64,000 nt of DNA from Lachnospiraceae bacterium OM04-12BH (GCA_003490145.1 QULQ01000001.1:310001-374000), one strand, 5' to 3'. Positions 1 through 9,552 are shown, counted from the stretch's first letter. Numbers and translations: made by a program. Notes: generated from the letters alone by a model not told the origin.

Positions 1-1316
1 ACTTCTGCTGCATCTATTATTCTCTTCAGCGCCCTGATCTCCGCAACATAAGTGCTTTCCCCGTTCAGAAGATCATCACTGATAGAAATTGAGGTATACA
101 GTCTGTAACAGGGGGCAGCAAATGCTTTGGCCATGCAGGTATGAACTGTCTGCGCCAGCAAGACATTGATTGCAGCCGTTCTTAAAAAAGTAGACTTTCC
201 TGAAGCATTGGAGCCTGTGATCAGTACGCAGTCAGTGGTATTCATGTCATTTGCTACCGGCTTTTTCAGCAGCGGATGATAAAGTCCCTCTGCCATGATC
301 CCCTTCTCCTGGTATTCCGGAATACAATTTCCGCTGTTGCCTGCCCGAAATGCCACGATCGCTATGAATGCTTCTATCTTTCCCGTAATACGGATCAGCT
401 CTGCAGCTTCTTCCTTGTACATAAGAATCTGTTTTTTTCTGTGATTAAAAAACAGCAGATCCATATGCAGCAGCATATTTATATAATCACGCAAAACAGA
501 AAAGGGATCAGATGAACTTCTGATATTTCCTTCAGGCAGAAGAAAGGCTCCTCTTTTCAGCCTCTGCAGCTTATTTACAATGCTTGTAAGCTTATTTATA
601 TCTTCCTGCCACGGTCCTGTAAGCTGTGGAAATTTTTCTGCCTGCTTCACAAATAAAATCAGATACGAAAAGCAGCTGATGTAAGGTGTGATCTCTGCTT
701 TCCTTTTAAAATAAGACAAAATATTATAGATGCAGACTGCCACCATTATGCAGATTCCAACCGGAAAATTCCACAGGATCATAATCACCGAAAAAAGCAC
801 AAGCCACACTGCCAGATAATCGGATACAGCCTTCTGCTCCGGTGCTTTCTCAAGCTGCTCCAGCTGTTCATACAGAGAACGGGAGCATTTCTTTACTGAC
901 AGCCTGTGAAATAACATCTGGCATGCTGCCCTTTCCCTTGGATGTTCCTGAAAATAACGGATCTGCAATTCCCTCTGTTCAAGAAGCTCAGGATCTGTCA
1001 ATGGTGTTCTCAGAATTTCATAAAGAGACTCTTCTCCGGCCTGTGTTTCCACAAAAGCAAGCCGGTCATAGACCTCATCCATCTGAAGATCTTTCCAGGT
1101 AATATCGTCTATATAAAACTCCCGGTTTCTTCGCTTATAGCCATCTTCTATTTTCTGCTTTCTGGCAGCACTGATCTTTTCCGGGGGCTGTTCACCAAAA
1201 TGATATAAAATACGATCCCTATATTCTTTTTCTTCTCTGCGGCTCTGCAGATATGTTCTGGTGATCAGGAGCAGAAAAAACAAAACAATTGCTGCCAGAA
1301 ACATAAGATAACCCAT
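1..1316 (-). CDS. Membrane-anchored MutS-family ATPase (C-terminus beyond window)
   Basis: The frame runs off the left edge, so only about 438 N-terminal residues are visible. A P-loop (GSNASGKST) lies near residue 367 and a downstream segment reading DDLLNGESTYVAEI resembles the Walker B-proximal region of MutS ATPase domains. Unlike MutS proper there is no mismatch-recognition domain; instead a hydrophobic stretch at about residues 4-20 and a second at about 146-190 predict membrane anchoring. The ATG at 1316 is preceded by an AAGG ribosome site, 13 nt after the stop of the chemoreceptor gene, so it is probably the last or a late gene of the nucleoside operon. The MutS-like ATPase family is clear; the cellular role is not, and mismatch repair should not be assumed. 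Confidence 0.8.
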   Translation of the reverse strand, partial: MGYLMFLAAIVLFFLLLITRTYLQSRREEKEYRDRILYHFGEQPPEKISAARKQKIEDGYKRRNREFYIDDITWKDLQMDEVYDRLAFVETQAGEESLYEILRTPLTDPELLEQRELQIRYFQEHPRERAACQMLFHRLSVKKCSRSLYEQLEQLEKAPEQKAVSDYLAVWLVLFSVIMILWNFPVGICIMVAVCIYNILSYFKRKAEITPYISCFSYLILFVKQAEKFPQLTGPWQEDINKLTSIVNKLQRLKRGAFLLPEGNIRSSSDPFSVLRDYINMLLHMDLLFFNHRKKQILMYKEEAAELIRITGKIEAFIAIVAFRAGNSGNCIPEYQEKGIMAEGLYHPLLKKPVANDMNTTDCVLITGSNASGKSTFLRTAAINVLLAQTVHTCMAKAFAAPCYRLYTSISISDDLLNGESTYVAEIRALKRIIDAAE

Positions 1317-1331
1317 ATTTTTTACCTTGCA

Positions 1332-3062
1332 TTATTCAATGATAAACATTTTTACACAATCTTCCAGACTGACAGCAATTTCATGCAGATTATTGGCATT
1401 TGCAGCAATATTGCTGATAACAGCATTGACTTCCTCTGCAGATGCTGATGTTTCCTCTGTACTTGCAGCGTTTTCCTCTGCAATGGCCGTCAGATTCTGG
1501 ACAATATCCACAACCTTGATCCTTGCTTCATCAAGTCCGGCTGTCCGTTTCGCAATCTCACGGATTCCTTCTACAGAACGGTCTATTCCGTCCTTAACCT
1601 TATTAAACGCATCCTGTGTATTTGTTACATTGACATCCTGCTTATCAATAACTTCCTTTACGTTCTTCATCGTGTCTACAGACTTTTCTGATTCCTCGAT
1701 CAGCGTATTAATGATCGCTTCGATCTGTCTTGCAGACTCATTGGACTGCTCTGCCAGTTTCTGGATCTGGGCTGCTACTACAGCAAAGCCCCGTCCCTGT
1801 TCACCGGCTCTTGCAGCTTCAATAGATGCGTTTAAGGAAAGCAGATTAGTTTCTTCTGCGATATCTGTAATGATCTCTGTCGCCTCTTTGATCTTCTGTG
1901 CAGACTCATTGGTTACATTTGTCTGTTTATAGATCACTTCCATAGCAGCCTTTGTCTGCTGATTGATCTGTCCAAGCTCTTCCAGAATGGTAACTGCAGA
2001 ATTTCCGGCATCACGCATGGCTCTTGCATTGGTACGGAGATTTTCAACCTCTGTATTGGCTTCTTCGATCATGTTCCCCATTAAAACCACATTTTCAGAT
2101 GCTGACTGCGTTTCCTGCGCCTGGGAGGTTGCGCCCTTGGCAATTTCTGTGATCGCATTTTCTACCTGTTCCACTGCTGTAACGGTTTCACTTGTCCCTG
2201 TGCTGAGTGCTTCAGAAGATTCATATAATTCCTGGCTTTTTCCCTTGATCTGCTTTGCAATATCAATCAGTTCCAGACGCAGAGTATTGACTGCATGTCC
2301 CATTATGCCTGTTTCATCTTTCTGCTTCAGCATATGCTTCTGATCATCATTTTCCCTGAAATCCATATCTGAGATTTTATTTATCACTCTGGTAATCACG
2401 CCAATCGGTCTGAACATCAGTGAAGTTATGACAAAGGTAAATACACTGCAGACGAGGATCAGTATAAGTGCTCCTATCAGACTGTAATTTGTAGTTTCAT
2501 TCAGACTTGCAAATACCTCATCTCCATCGGCTGTAATGATCAGGACAAACGCTGCTTCATTTCCTATATAATAAGCTGCATATTTCTGTTTTCCCTTAAA
2601 CTCATACTCAATTACGGAAGGCTCTGGTTTCTTTCCCTCTCCGATCTCTGTAAGAAGCTGTTTTGCCGCTGCATTCTCTACCGGAAGGCCGATCTTGTCT
2701 GCTGTCGGATGATACAGCATGGTGCCGTCTGTCCCTGAAAAAATATAAGCGTAGCTTGATGGCATCCCACTGATCGAAATGCCTTTAAGATCGACCTGCA
2801 GCGCTTCTGCGGAAAGAACTGTATCAGCTCCTTCACTTGCCAGCTCCCTGTCCAGATTTTCGCCTTCGACAACAGTAATATCCTTCATATAATTTTCAAT
2901 AACCGTCTCAAGATTACTCTTTGATTTTGGAACGATCATCAGCAGGCAAAGACCTATGGCAAATATGATGGCAATAAATACCAGTAAGAAGATTTTCATT
3001 TTTAATGAATGCATCGTATTTGCTTTTTTCCCCTGTGTTTTGTTTATTTCCTGATTATTCAT
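1332..3062 (-). CDS. Methyl-accepting chemotaxis protein
   Basis: Transmembrane chemoreceptor of 576 residues. TM1 is at about 24-44, an extracytoplasmic Cache-like sensor domain at about 50-190, TM2 at about 195-217, then HAMP and a long cytoplasmic coiled-coil. The highly conserved signalling tip ([19 protein letters not shown]) lies near residues 400-425. It would control a CheA-CheW complex in response to a ligand bound outside. No CheR/CheB-tethering pentapeptide is seen at the C-terminus. AAGGAG precedes the ATG. It lies 18 nt downstream of the deaminase gene of a purine/pyrimidine nucleoside operon, which suggests, but does not prove, a nucleoside or nucleobase ligand. Confidence 0.93.
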   Translation of the reverse strand: MNNQEINKTQGKKANTMHSLKMKIFLLVFIAIIFAIGLCLLMIVPKSKSNLETVIENYMKDITVVEGENLDRELASEGADTVLSAEALQVDLKGISISGMPSSYAYIFSGTDGTMLYHPTADKIGLPVENAAAKQLLTEIGEGKKPEPSVIEYEFKGKQKYAAYYIGNEAAFVLIITADGDEVFASLNETTNYSLIGALILILVCSVFTFVITSLMFRPIGVITRVINKISDMDFRENDDQKHMLKQKDETGIMGHAVNTLRLELIDIAKQIKGKSQELYESSEALSTGTSETVTAVEQVENAITEIAKGATSQAQETQSASENVVLMGNMIEEANTEVENLRTNARAMRDAGNSAVTILEELGQINQQTKAAMEVIYKQTNVTNESAQKIKEATEIITDIAEETNLLSLNASIEAARAGEQGRGFAVVAAQIQKLAEQSNESARQIEAIINTLIEESEKSVDTMKNVKEVIDKQDVNVTNTQDAFNKVKDGIDRSVEGIREIAKRTAGLDEARIKVVDIVQNLTAIAEENAASTEETSASAEEVNAVISNIAANANNLHEIAVSLEDCVKMFIIE

Positions 3063-3080
3063 GGCTTTTCTCTCCTTATA

Positions 3081-4403
3081 TCACAACACATTTTTTGAAA
3101 TTTTCTGTTTCTTGTCCTTTATGATCTCTTCTGCTCTCTCATAGATGGCAGCCGGACCCTCCGCTGTCTGAAACACTCCATTTTCATAGAGGATCTTTCC
3201 GCCGATCATAGTTAATTTTACATTTATCTTGCTTCCACTGTAAACTATATTCTTGGCAATATTGTTAAATGGCCTCATATTAGGCTGATCCAGATCGATC
3301 AGTATCATATCTGCCAGTTTCCCTCTGGCAAGCACATCTGCATCCGGAAGTCCCATGGCATGAGCCCCGTTCACTGTCGCCATTTTCAGAACCTCCATCG
3401 CATCAACGGCTGCTGCATCCTCCTCCTTCAGCTTGGCAAGCCCTGTTACCAGGAACATCTCCCTGAACATATCAAGACAGTTATTGCTTGCCGGTCCATC
3501 TGTTCCGAGTGCTACAGGTATTCCTTCCTTCAGATACCTGCTGATCGGCGCTGTTCCACTGGCCAGCTTGGTATTGGAACCCGGATTGGATATCGCATAC
3601 AGCTTTCGTTTTTTTAATACTTCAATATCTTCTTCTGACACGTGTACCAGATGGTAACCGCCTCCGCCGTAATCAAACATGCCAATGGAATCCAGAAATG
3701 CAGCCGGTGTCATCCCATACCGATCCCTGCATCCCTCTACCTCAGCCTTCGTTTCACATAAATGGGTATACACCGGCGCCTGGTATTTATGGGAAAGCTC
3801 TGCGATCTTCAGCAGCAGCTCTTTTGAACAGGTATACTCAGCATGAAATCCAAGCTTAAAGGACTGCAGCGGACTTTTATTATTCAGTCTTACATACCAG
3901 TCCTCCAGTGCCTCCACTGACTGGCTGAAATTGTTAACGCCGCCAACCTGTACGCCTCTCATTCCCATGGAATCAAAGGCTTCAAATATTGTATCCGGTG
4001 TCAGATACATATCAAAAACCGCTGTAATACCACTTGTCAGGTATTCCAGTACGGCAAGCTTCGTCAGCTCACCAATCTCATCTCCGGTCAAAAGTGCTTC
4101 CACCGGAAAGATCTGCTGATTCAGCCACTGGTCAAGCGGCAGGTCATCTGCAAAGGATCTCAGCAGGGTCATTCCTGAATGCGTATGTGCATCCTTGAAT
4201 CCCGGCATCAGCAGATTACCATTACAGTCAATTTCGCGATCCCAGATAATCACAGGTATCTTAAGCTCCTGAAAGATATCATCGTTGCTTCTGCCCTCTC
4301 CCACATACAGGATACGATCACCACTCACCCATACCTCTCCGGAAAAGATTTTCCTTCCTTCTTCCATGGTGAGGATCCTGGCGTTAAAAAAACGAATGTT
4401 CAT
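3081..4403 (-). CDS. Amidohydrolase, MTA/SAH (adenosine-type) deaminase family
   Basis: A 440-residue metal-dependent amidohydrolase of the TRZ/ATZ-SsnA-MtaD group. The metal ligand motif HTHSGM is near residue 73, further metal or substrate histidines lie near 187 (HAEYT) and 214 (HLCE), and the catalytic Asp motif LGTDGPASNN near 301. Members deaminate S-adenosylhomocysteine, 5'-methylthioadenosine, adenosine or related aminopurines to the inosine forms. The start overlaps the stop of cytidine deaminase by 4 nt, implying translational coupling. With punA and cdd upstream it forms a nucleoside-salvage unit: deamination followed by phosphorolysis. Exact substrate cannot be set from sequence; guanine or hydroxydechloroatrazine-like substrates are less likely given the motif pattern. 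Confidence 0.88.
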   Translation of the reverse strand: MNIRFFNARILTMEEGRKIFSGEVWVSGDRILYVGEGRSNDDIFQELKIPVIIWDREIDCNGNLLMPGFKDAHTHSGMTLLRSFADDLPLDQWLNQQIFPVEALLTGDEIGELTKLAVLEYLTSGITAVFDMYLTPDTIFEAFDSMGMRGVQVGGVNNFSQSVEALEDWYVRLNNKSPLQSFKLGFHAEYTCSKELLLKIAELSHKYQAPVYTHLCETKAEVEGCRDRYGMTPAAFLDSIGMFDYGGGGYHLVHVSEEDIEVLKKRKLYAISNPGSNTKLASGTAPISRYLKEGIPVALGTDGPASNNCLDMFREMFLVTGLAKLKEEDAAAVDAMEVLKMATVNGAHAMGLPDADVLARGKLADMILIDLDQPNMRPFNNIAKNIVYSGSKINVKLTMIGGKILYENGVFQTAEGPAAIYERAEEIIKDKKQKISKNVL

Positions 4404-4891
4404 TCCGTGCCTCCCTCCAATTCTTTAGCTGACAGATTCTCCGGTCCAAAGCTGTTTGGCAAAAGCTCCTCCAGGCTAAAAATCTGAAAATCTGTTATAT
4501 TCCTTGCTACGATCACCTTAAATGCAGCATCCTTTGCAAATTCACGCATGACCTGTCTGCAGACACCACACGGGAATGCATATCCGCTCAGCATATCTGT
4601 TTCCTTTTCGTTTCCTCCTGCAATGGCAATCGCCTTCAGGGAATGTTCCCCTTCACTTACTGCCTTAAAGATGGCACAACGTTCTGCACAGATGGTTGGT
4701 CCATAAGCTGCATTTTCAATGTTGCATCCTGTATATATCTGTCCACGTTCTGTCAGAAGTGCTGCTCCTACCTGAAAGTGGGAATAAGGTGTGTACGCAT
4801 TTTTTCTGGCTGCAAGTGCCTTCCCTATCAATTCCTCTACAGGAAGCCTGTCCTGATCCGGGTCTTCACACTGTACTTTTTCCATTTTCAT
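4400..4891 (-). CDS. cdd: Cytidine deaminase
   Basis: Zinc enzyme converting cytidine and deoxycytidine to uridine forms. The first zinc motif with the catalytic Glu (TICAERCAIFK) is near residue 68 and the second zinc motif PCGVCRQVM near 109, matching the CAE...PCxxC pattern of homotetrameric Cdd. At 163 residues it is longer than the usual 130-136, with extra residues at both ends; the C-terminal tail (ending KELEGGTE) is not part of the family core. ATG at 4891 follows AAGGA; a second ATG two codons later is also possible. It sits 7 nt from the punA stop and overlaps the deaminase downstream by 4 nt. Confidence 0.95.
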   Translation of the reverse strand: MKMEKVQCEDPDQDRLPVEELIGKALAARKNAYTPYSHFQVGAALLTERGQIYTGCNIENAAYGPTICAERCAIFKAVSEGEHSLKAIAIAGGNEKETDMLSGYAFPCGVCRQVMREFAKDAAFKVIVARNITDFQIFSLEELLPNSFGPENLSAKELEGGTE

Positions 4892-4898
4892 CCCATCC

Positions 4899-5720
4899 TT
4901 AAAACAGCATCAATGATTCCGTGATCAGCTTTTTGAACAGGGGTGCTGCTATATCTGCAGCTTCCTGAACTTCTTCATGCGTCAGAGGCTGGTCTGTCAT
5001 ACCGGCTGCAAGATTGGAGATACAGGAAATCCCACATACCTTCATTCCCATATGATTTCCCGCGATTGCTTCTACCGCTGTACTCATGCCAACTGCATCT
5101 GCCCCAAGTGCCCTCAGCATCCGGATCTCTGCAGGTGACTCAAAGGAAGGTCCGGTAAGCTGTGCGTAAACCCCTTCCTTCAGTGCTATATTATGTATAC
5201 CTGCAGCTTCTCTGATCTTCTGCTGCAGCTTTTTATTGTAAATCGTACTCATATCTGGAAATCTGAGTCCAAGCTCATCAATATTAGGACCTACAAGCGG
5301 ATTAGGAGCAAAACAGGAAATATGATCTTTAATCAGCATAAAATCCCCTGCTCCAAAAGAAGGATTAATTCCACCGGATGCATTGGTAAGAAACAAAATT
5401 TCAGCACCCATCATCTTCATCAATCTGGTTGGAAGTACCACATCTGAAATCGGATATCCTTCATAATAATGGATCCTTCCCTTCATGCATACAACAGGAA
5501 CCTGTCCTACATAACCGAAAATAAACTTTCCCTCATGTCCGGGTACTGTAGAAACAGGGAAATCTTTAATTTCGCAATATCTGATTTCACCTTTGACATC
5601 AATAGCATCTGCATAATTGCCAAGACCTGATCCAAGAACAAGTGCAACTCTTGGAATAAAAGGAATCCTTGCCCGTACACTTTCGTAACAGTCAAGGAGT
5701 TTCTGGTATGTCTGATTCAT
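4899..5720 (-). CDS. punA: Purine nucleoside phosphorylase (trimeric type)
   Basis: Phosphorolysis of inosine, guanosine or xanthosine to base plus ribose-1-phosphate. The 273-residue length is typical of the trimeric PNP I family. Visible motifs are the phosphate loop LGSGLGNYAD near residue 30, GRIHYYEGY near 81, the NASGG purine-site motif near 114, and the conserved C-terminal GMSTAVEAIAGNH block near 212-224. It is the first gene of the leftward operon with a strong sigma-A promoter just upstream and a GGAGG site before the ATG. Its product acts directly after the deaminases encoded downstream. Confidence 0.95.
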   Translation of the reverse strand: MNQTYQKLLDCYESVRARIPFIPRVALVLGSGLGNYADAIDVKGEIRYCEIKDFPVSTVPGHEGKFIFGYVGQVPVVCMKGRIHYYEGYPISDVVLPTRLMKMMGAEILFLTNASGGINPSFGAGDFMLIKDHISCFAPNPLVGPNIDELGLRFPDMSTIYNKKLQQKIREAAGIHNIALKEGVYAQLTGPSFESPAEIRMLRALGADAVGMSTAVEAIAGNHMGMKVCGISCISNLAAGMTDQPLTHEEVQEAADIAAPLFKKLITESLMLF

Positions 5721-5756
5721 AAAGGAACCCTCCAGTCATTTTCTAATTACTTATTA

Positions 5757-5785
5757 ATTCTATCACAAAACGGCATTTGCTTCAA
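5757..5785 (-). promoter_or_regulatory. Sigma-A promoter of punA operon
   Basis: Reading on the minus strand, TTGAAG at 5785-5780 and TAGAAT at 5762-5757 are separated by exactly 17 nt. It lies about 37 nt before the punA start codon and downstream of the spoIVA terminator, so it is the natural start of the nucleoside operon. No clear operator palindrome is seen next to it. Confidence 0.75.
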
Positions 5786-5886
5786 CCAACGAAGCACCCT
5801 TTTGACAGGTCTTTACAGCTTCTTAACACTAGCAAAAAAGTACTGTTTTCTGCCTGATTTGCCGAAAAAATGTTGAATGATATTTG

Positions 5887-5920
5887 CAAAAACAGGGACT
5901 GCTGTTCCGGGCAGTCCCTG
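5887..5920 (-). terminator. Rho-independent terminator of spoIVA
   Basis: A perfect 10-bp stem (CAGGGACTGC at 5893-5902 with GCAGTCCCTG at 5911-5920) with an 8-nt loop is followed on the minus strand by a run of T. It starts 7 nt after the spoIVA stop codon. Confidence 0.9.
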
Positions 5921-5926
5921 TTCTTC

Positions 5927-7408
5927 TCAGATAATAATGCACACCATGCCTCCGTTGGAATCGTTCACGATCTTCTGCATGGTCTCCTGCAGCTTCACCT
6001 GACTTTCTTCACCGATCATCGTCAGCTTCCCGGTAATACCGTCATTTACAAGCTGTTCTACTGTTTTTCCGAAAATGTTGGTTTCCCAGATGCCTTCCTT
6101 TCCGGTTTCGGACTCGGAAATATATCGTATCAGATCCTTTGCCTGTTCCTCACTTCCTACGATCGGAGAGATCTCTGTTTCAATGTTGGCACGGATCATA
6201 TGGATGCTCGGGCTCTCTGCCCGGATCTTTACACCAAACTTGTTGCCATGCCGGATCAGCTCCGGTTTATCTAACAGGATTTCTTCTCTCTGTGGCATAA
6301 CAACGCCATATCCTTTTTGTCTCACTGACATCACCGCACTCAGAACCCTGGAATACTCTTTTTTCATAGCCGCCATTTCTTTCAGTGTCGATAAAAGCTG
6401 ATATTCATTGTGAATGTCTTCTCCTACCAGACTGCTCAGCATCTCAAAATAGCAGGCATCATCCACATCAATATAGATTCTTACGCAGCCGTCTGCCATT
6501 CCTACCTGATCCATCTTACATTTTTTGACAAAATCTCCGTTAATGGAAACTGGCCTCTGCAGTACATCCCGGATACAGGTGTATTCCTTCATGACTTCTC
6601 TGACCTTTTCTACAAGCTGTACCTTAAGGGGGTGATCCCTCTCCAGCATTTCCACCCACTTCGGCATATAAAATTCCATAACTGTAAGTGGAAATTCACA
6701 GAGCAGCTTTTCAAGAATCTGCCGGATATCTTCTTTTTTTAACTGTTCACAATTTACAGGCAGCACAGATACCTGATACTTTTCAGAAAGAACTTCTGCC
6801 AGCTTCCCTGTTTCTTCGCTATAAGGCTTTGTGGTATTCAAAAGTACGATAAAGGGTTTGTTCAGCTTCTTCAGTTCCCGTACCGTACGCTCCTCTGCCG
6901 GTTCATACTGCTGTCTTCCGATCTCAGTAAAGCTGCCGTCACAGGTCACCACGATCCCAACACTGGAATGATCTGCGATTACCTTTCTTGTACCCGTTTC
7001 AGCCGCCTGCGTAAAGGGGATCTCTTCCTCACTCCATGGTGTCTTCACCATCCTCTCTTCCCCGTTTTCCATATGGCCTGCAGCACCTTCTACCATATAT
7101 CCCACACAGTCGATCAAACGTACCCTGGCCTGTGCCCCTTCCCCAAGAGAAATACTTGCTGCCTCCTTTGGGATAAATTTGGGTTCCGTTGTCGTGATCG
7201 TCTTGCCTCCAGCGCTCTGTGGCAATTCATCATTTGCACGTTCCCGTTCAAATTCATCCTCTATATGAGGCAGGACAAGCAGATCCATGAACCTCTTGAT
7301 AAAGGTTGATTTTCCCGTCCGCACAGGTCCCACCACACCTATGTAAATCTCCCCGTTGCATCTCGTCTGTATGTCCCTGTATAAATCATAATCCCTTTGA
7401 TTATCCAT
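5927..7408 (-). CDS. spoIVA: Stage IV sporulation protein A (spore coat ATPase)
   Basis: Morphogenetic ATPase that polymerises on the forespore surface and forms the base of the spore coat; made in the mother cell. The N-terminus carries a GTPase-like P-loop (GPVRTGKST) near residue 27, a Walker B-like RLIDCVGYMVEGA stretch, and the protein ends in the hydrophobic CIII tail typical of the family. Start choice: an ATG 18 nt upstream (7426) exists but has no ribosome site, whereas ATG at 7408 follows GGAAGGGG at 8 nt; the resulting 493 residues match the 492 of B. subtilis SpoIVA. A sigma-E promoter is directly upstream. It shows that the organism is a spore former. Confidence 0.96.
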   Translation of the reverse strand: MDNQRDYDLYRDIQTRCNGEIYIGVVGPVRTGKSTFIKRFMDLLVLPHIEDEFERERANDELPQSAGGKTITTTEPKFIPKEAASISLGEGAQARVRLIDCVGYMVEGAAGHMENGEERMVKTPWSEEEIPFTQAAETGTRKVIADHSSVGIVVTCDGSFTEIGRQQYEPAEERTVRELKKLNKPFIVLLNTTKPYSEETGKLAEVLSEKYQVSVLPVNCEQLKKEDIRQILEKLLCEFPLTVMEFYMPKWVEMLERDHPLKVQLVEKVREVMKEYTCIRDVLQRPVSINGDFVKKCKMDQVGMADGCVRIYIDVDDACYFEMLSSLVGEDIHNEYQLLSTLKEMAAMKKEYSRVLSAVMSVRQKGYGVVMPQREEILLDKPELIRHGNKFGVKIRAESPSIHMIRANIETEISPIVGSEEQAKDLIRYISESETGKEGIWETNIFGKTVEQLVNDGITGKLTMIGEESQVKLQETMQKIVNDSNGGMVCIII

Positions 7409-7435
7409 ATAATAAGCCCCTTCCATATTTATTTA

Positions 7436-7462
7436 AGTGTATGAAAGGGGTGTTTGTTTTAT
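7436..7462 (-). promoter_or_regulatory. Sigma-E promoter of spoIVA
   Basis: On the minus strand ATA (7462-7460) is followed after 16 nt by CATACACT (7443-7436), matching the sigma-E pattern ATA-N16..18-CATAYANT established in B. subtilis. It is about 28 nt upstream of the chosen spoIVA start. This fits mother-cell expression of spoIVA; no sigma-A-like elements are seen in the same interval. Confidence 0.75.
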
Positions 7463-7511
7463 GAACAGAATATTCAGCTTATTTCTTTTACATAGCTTAA
7501 TTGCGGTCTAT

Positions 7512-8888
7512 TTAGCTTGTTTCCTGACTACTCAGGAAAAATATTTCTACCCTCGCCCCACCTGTATTTTCAGAACTTGAAAGTTTAATCCCTCCGCCAT
7601 ATTTTTCAGCCACAGTTTTTGCGAAAAAAAGCCCAATCCCATAATGGGCTTCGCCATTTCTACTTGTGTCATCCATAAAAAACTGCTCTGTGCCATGCAA
7701 TAATGCTTCTTTTGTAAATCCTGATCCGCTATCCTCCACAATGAATGTCAGCCGGTCATCCTGCTCCTTTGCGTCAATATAAATGATACCATTTTCTTTT
7801 GTATGCTCCACTGCATTCTGAATCACATTCATTACGGCTCGAAACATTGGATCATAAGCAATCGTTACCTTTTTATCACTTTGTTCCGCCTTCCAATCTA
7901 TCTTCTGGTGATAGATTTCTACCAGTCCGAGTGCCTGTTCCTTTATATCTGCGAAAAAATCTTCTAACCTCACCGTTGTATAGGTAACATCACTGCAATT
8001 CCATGATTTTGTGACATCTATCAACTGTTTTACATAACTTTGTATCTGTGTTGTGCCGTTCAAAACATAAGTGATATTATTCTTCTGTTCTGTGGTCAGT
8101 TCAGTCTCTGAAAGTAGTTCTGCATTTCCCCGTACAATCGTAAGAGGTGTTTTAATATCATGCGCCAAAGCAGACATCTGTTGTTTCTTTTCCTGCTCTG
8201 TTTTCCACTGCTTTTCTAAAGATTCTCGCAATGCATCTCGCATATCATCGATTGCCGATAAACAGTCATCAAACTCTTTGATACCGGAACAGGATGTCTC
8301 ATATTCCAGATTTTGATCCTTTATTTGTCTGATTGCGTCTAATACAGGCTGCATCTGCTTTTTGATTCTTTTTCCAAAACGTATGGACGGAATGATAATA
8401 ATCGCTACCGCTCCAATCACTGACATAATACTCATCACATTCTGTGGTCCTATAAAATGCTCCCTCAAAAAAGCTGAATGATATTGAGGTGTCAGGCGAT
8501 ATTGCAATACAACATATTCATTTTCCCTTACAATTACTTTATAAAAATATTTCCCGGATGCGTTTCCGTACTTTGCAACATTCCATGCTATCTGTTCGTA
8601 TTGTTCTGACAGATCTCCACCTATTTTCTCTCCATTCTCTGAAAAGATTACATAATCACAAAGTGCAGGAATCATCTCAGCAGTTACTTTATCTGCACGT
8701 AGAATCGTATCATATGCTTCATTAATCTTTTGCTCTGCATAATTCGCCGGATAGATACAGCCCACACTAATCAAAAGGTACAGCAGCAACCAAGCAACAA
8801 TCACCAAACCTACTAATGATCCAAGCATGACCAGTACATATCTCATAAAAATCCAGCTGAGTGCATTGCTTCTCTTTACTCTTCCCAT
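7512..8888 (-). CDS. Sensor histidine kinase of lantibiotic-immunity system (LanK/CprK-like)
   Basis: 458-residue membrane kinase. TM1 is at about 15-38, an extracellular domain of roughly 110 residues follows, TM2 is at about 150-170, then a HAMP-like linker. The phospho-acceptor His is in SALAHDIKTPLT near 243, the N box FRAVMNVIQNAVEH near 347, and ATP-lid glycines in DSGSGFTKE near 390 and HYGIGLFFAK near 420. The two-TM sensor with a compact outer domain resembles NisK/SpaK/CprK-type kinases. The start overlaps the response-regulator stop by 13 nt, so the pair is co-translated. It lies at the end of the transporter operon and probably senses a lantibiotic or similar cationic peptide. Confidence 0.88.
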   Translation of the reverse strand: MGRVKRSNALSWIFMRYVLVMLGSLVGLVIVAWLLLYLLISVGCIYPANYAEQKINEAYDTILRADKVTAEMIPALCDYVIFSENGEKIGGDLSEQYEQIAWNVAKYGNASGKYFYKVIVRENEYVVLQYRLTPQYHSAFLREHFIGPQNVMSIMSVIGAVAIIIIPSIRFGKRIKKQMQPVLDAIRQIKDQNLEYETSCSGIKEFDDCLSAIDDMRDALRESLEKQWKTEQEKKQQMSALAHDIKTPLTIVRGNAELLSETELTTEQKNNITYVLNGTTQIQSYVKQLIDVTKSWNCSDVTYTTVRLEDFFADIKEQALGLVEIYHQKIDWKAEQSDKKVTIAYDPMFRAVMNVIQNAVEHTKENGIIYIDAKEQDDRLTFIVEDSGSGFTKEALLHGTEQFFMDDTSRNGEAHYGIGLFFAKTVAEKYGGGIKLSSSENTGGARVEIFFLSSQETS

Positions 8889-9538
8889 TTATATCCAATC
8901 CCCCAGACTGTTTTTATCGGTGTATAATCATAATCCGCAAATTTTGCTCTTATATTTTTGATATGCGTGATTATAGTACTGTCATTACTCTCACTGGCAA
9001 AGCCAAAGACCGCTTCCAATATCTGTTCCTTCGAGAAAACCTGTCCTCTGTTTTTAGCCAGAAATTCACAGATTTCGTACTCTGCTTTCGTAAACGGAAG
9101 TTCTTTATCATCCATCAACAGTTTCTTTTGAGACATCTGAATGCAGACTCTCCCTAAAACCATCCGGACAGAATGTTCCCTGTGCTCTCTTCTAAGATGT
9201 GCATTGATCCTTGCCCGAAGTTCCATCACTCCAAATGGCTTTGAAATATAATCATCTGCTCCTAAAGAAAGTCCGTTTACCAGACTGTTTTCCTCCGTTT
9301 TTGCCGTAAGAAACAAAATCGGACAATCCACAAGTATCCTAATTCTTTTGCATAATTCGAAGCCATCAATTCCAGGCATCATAATGTCCAGTAAAATCAG
9401 GTCATAACGATGTAATTCTTCCATATTAATTTTTAGTGGATTACTTACTTTGGTAACCAGATGTCCATCCTTATTCAAAATGCTTTCTATCATTTCCAGA
9501 ATTGCCGGTTCATCATCAACTGCCAGTATTTTTGCCAT
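8876..9538 (-). CDS. OmpR-family response regulator (LanR/CprR-like)
   Basis: 220 residues. Receiver domain with acidic pair D8-D9, phospho-acceptor D51 in LILLDIMMPG and K100; a winged-helix DNA-binding domain covers about 125-218 and ends with the usual VWGIGYKWEE strand. Start choice: a longer frame reaches 9595, but ATG at 9538 has a GAGGG site 7 nt upstream and gives MAKILAVDDE, the normal receiver start. Its partner kinase overlaps its 3' end. The likely target is the promoter upstream of the ABC genes, where a TCT-N8-TCT repeat of the type bound by NisR-like regulators is present. Confidence 0.9.
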   Translation of the reverse strand: MAKILAVDDEPAILEMIESILNKDGHLVTKVSNPLKINMEELHRYDLILLDIMMPGIDGFELCKRIRILVDCPILFLTAKTEENSLVNGLSLGADDYISKPFGVMELRARINAHLRREHREHSVRMVLGRVCIQMSQKKLLMDDKELPFTKAEYEICEFLAKNRGQVFSKEQILEAVFGFASESNDSTIITHIKNIRAKFADYDYTPIKTVWGIGYKWEE

Positions 9539-9552
9539 AGTTTCCCTCGATT

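Noticed and set aside
1327..1932. Plus-strand open frame opposite the chemoreceptor
   Set aside because: Antisense to the highly conserved signalling domain; composition reflects the complement of Ala/Glu codons.
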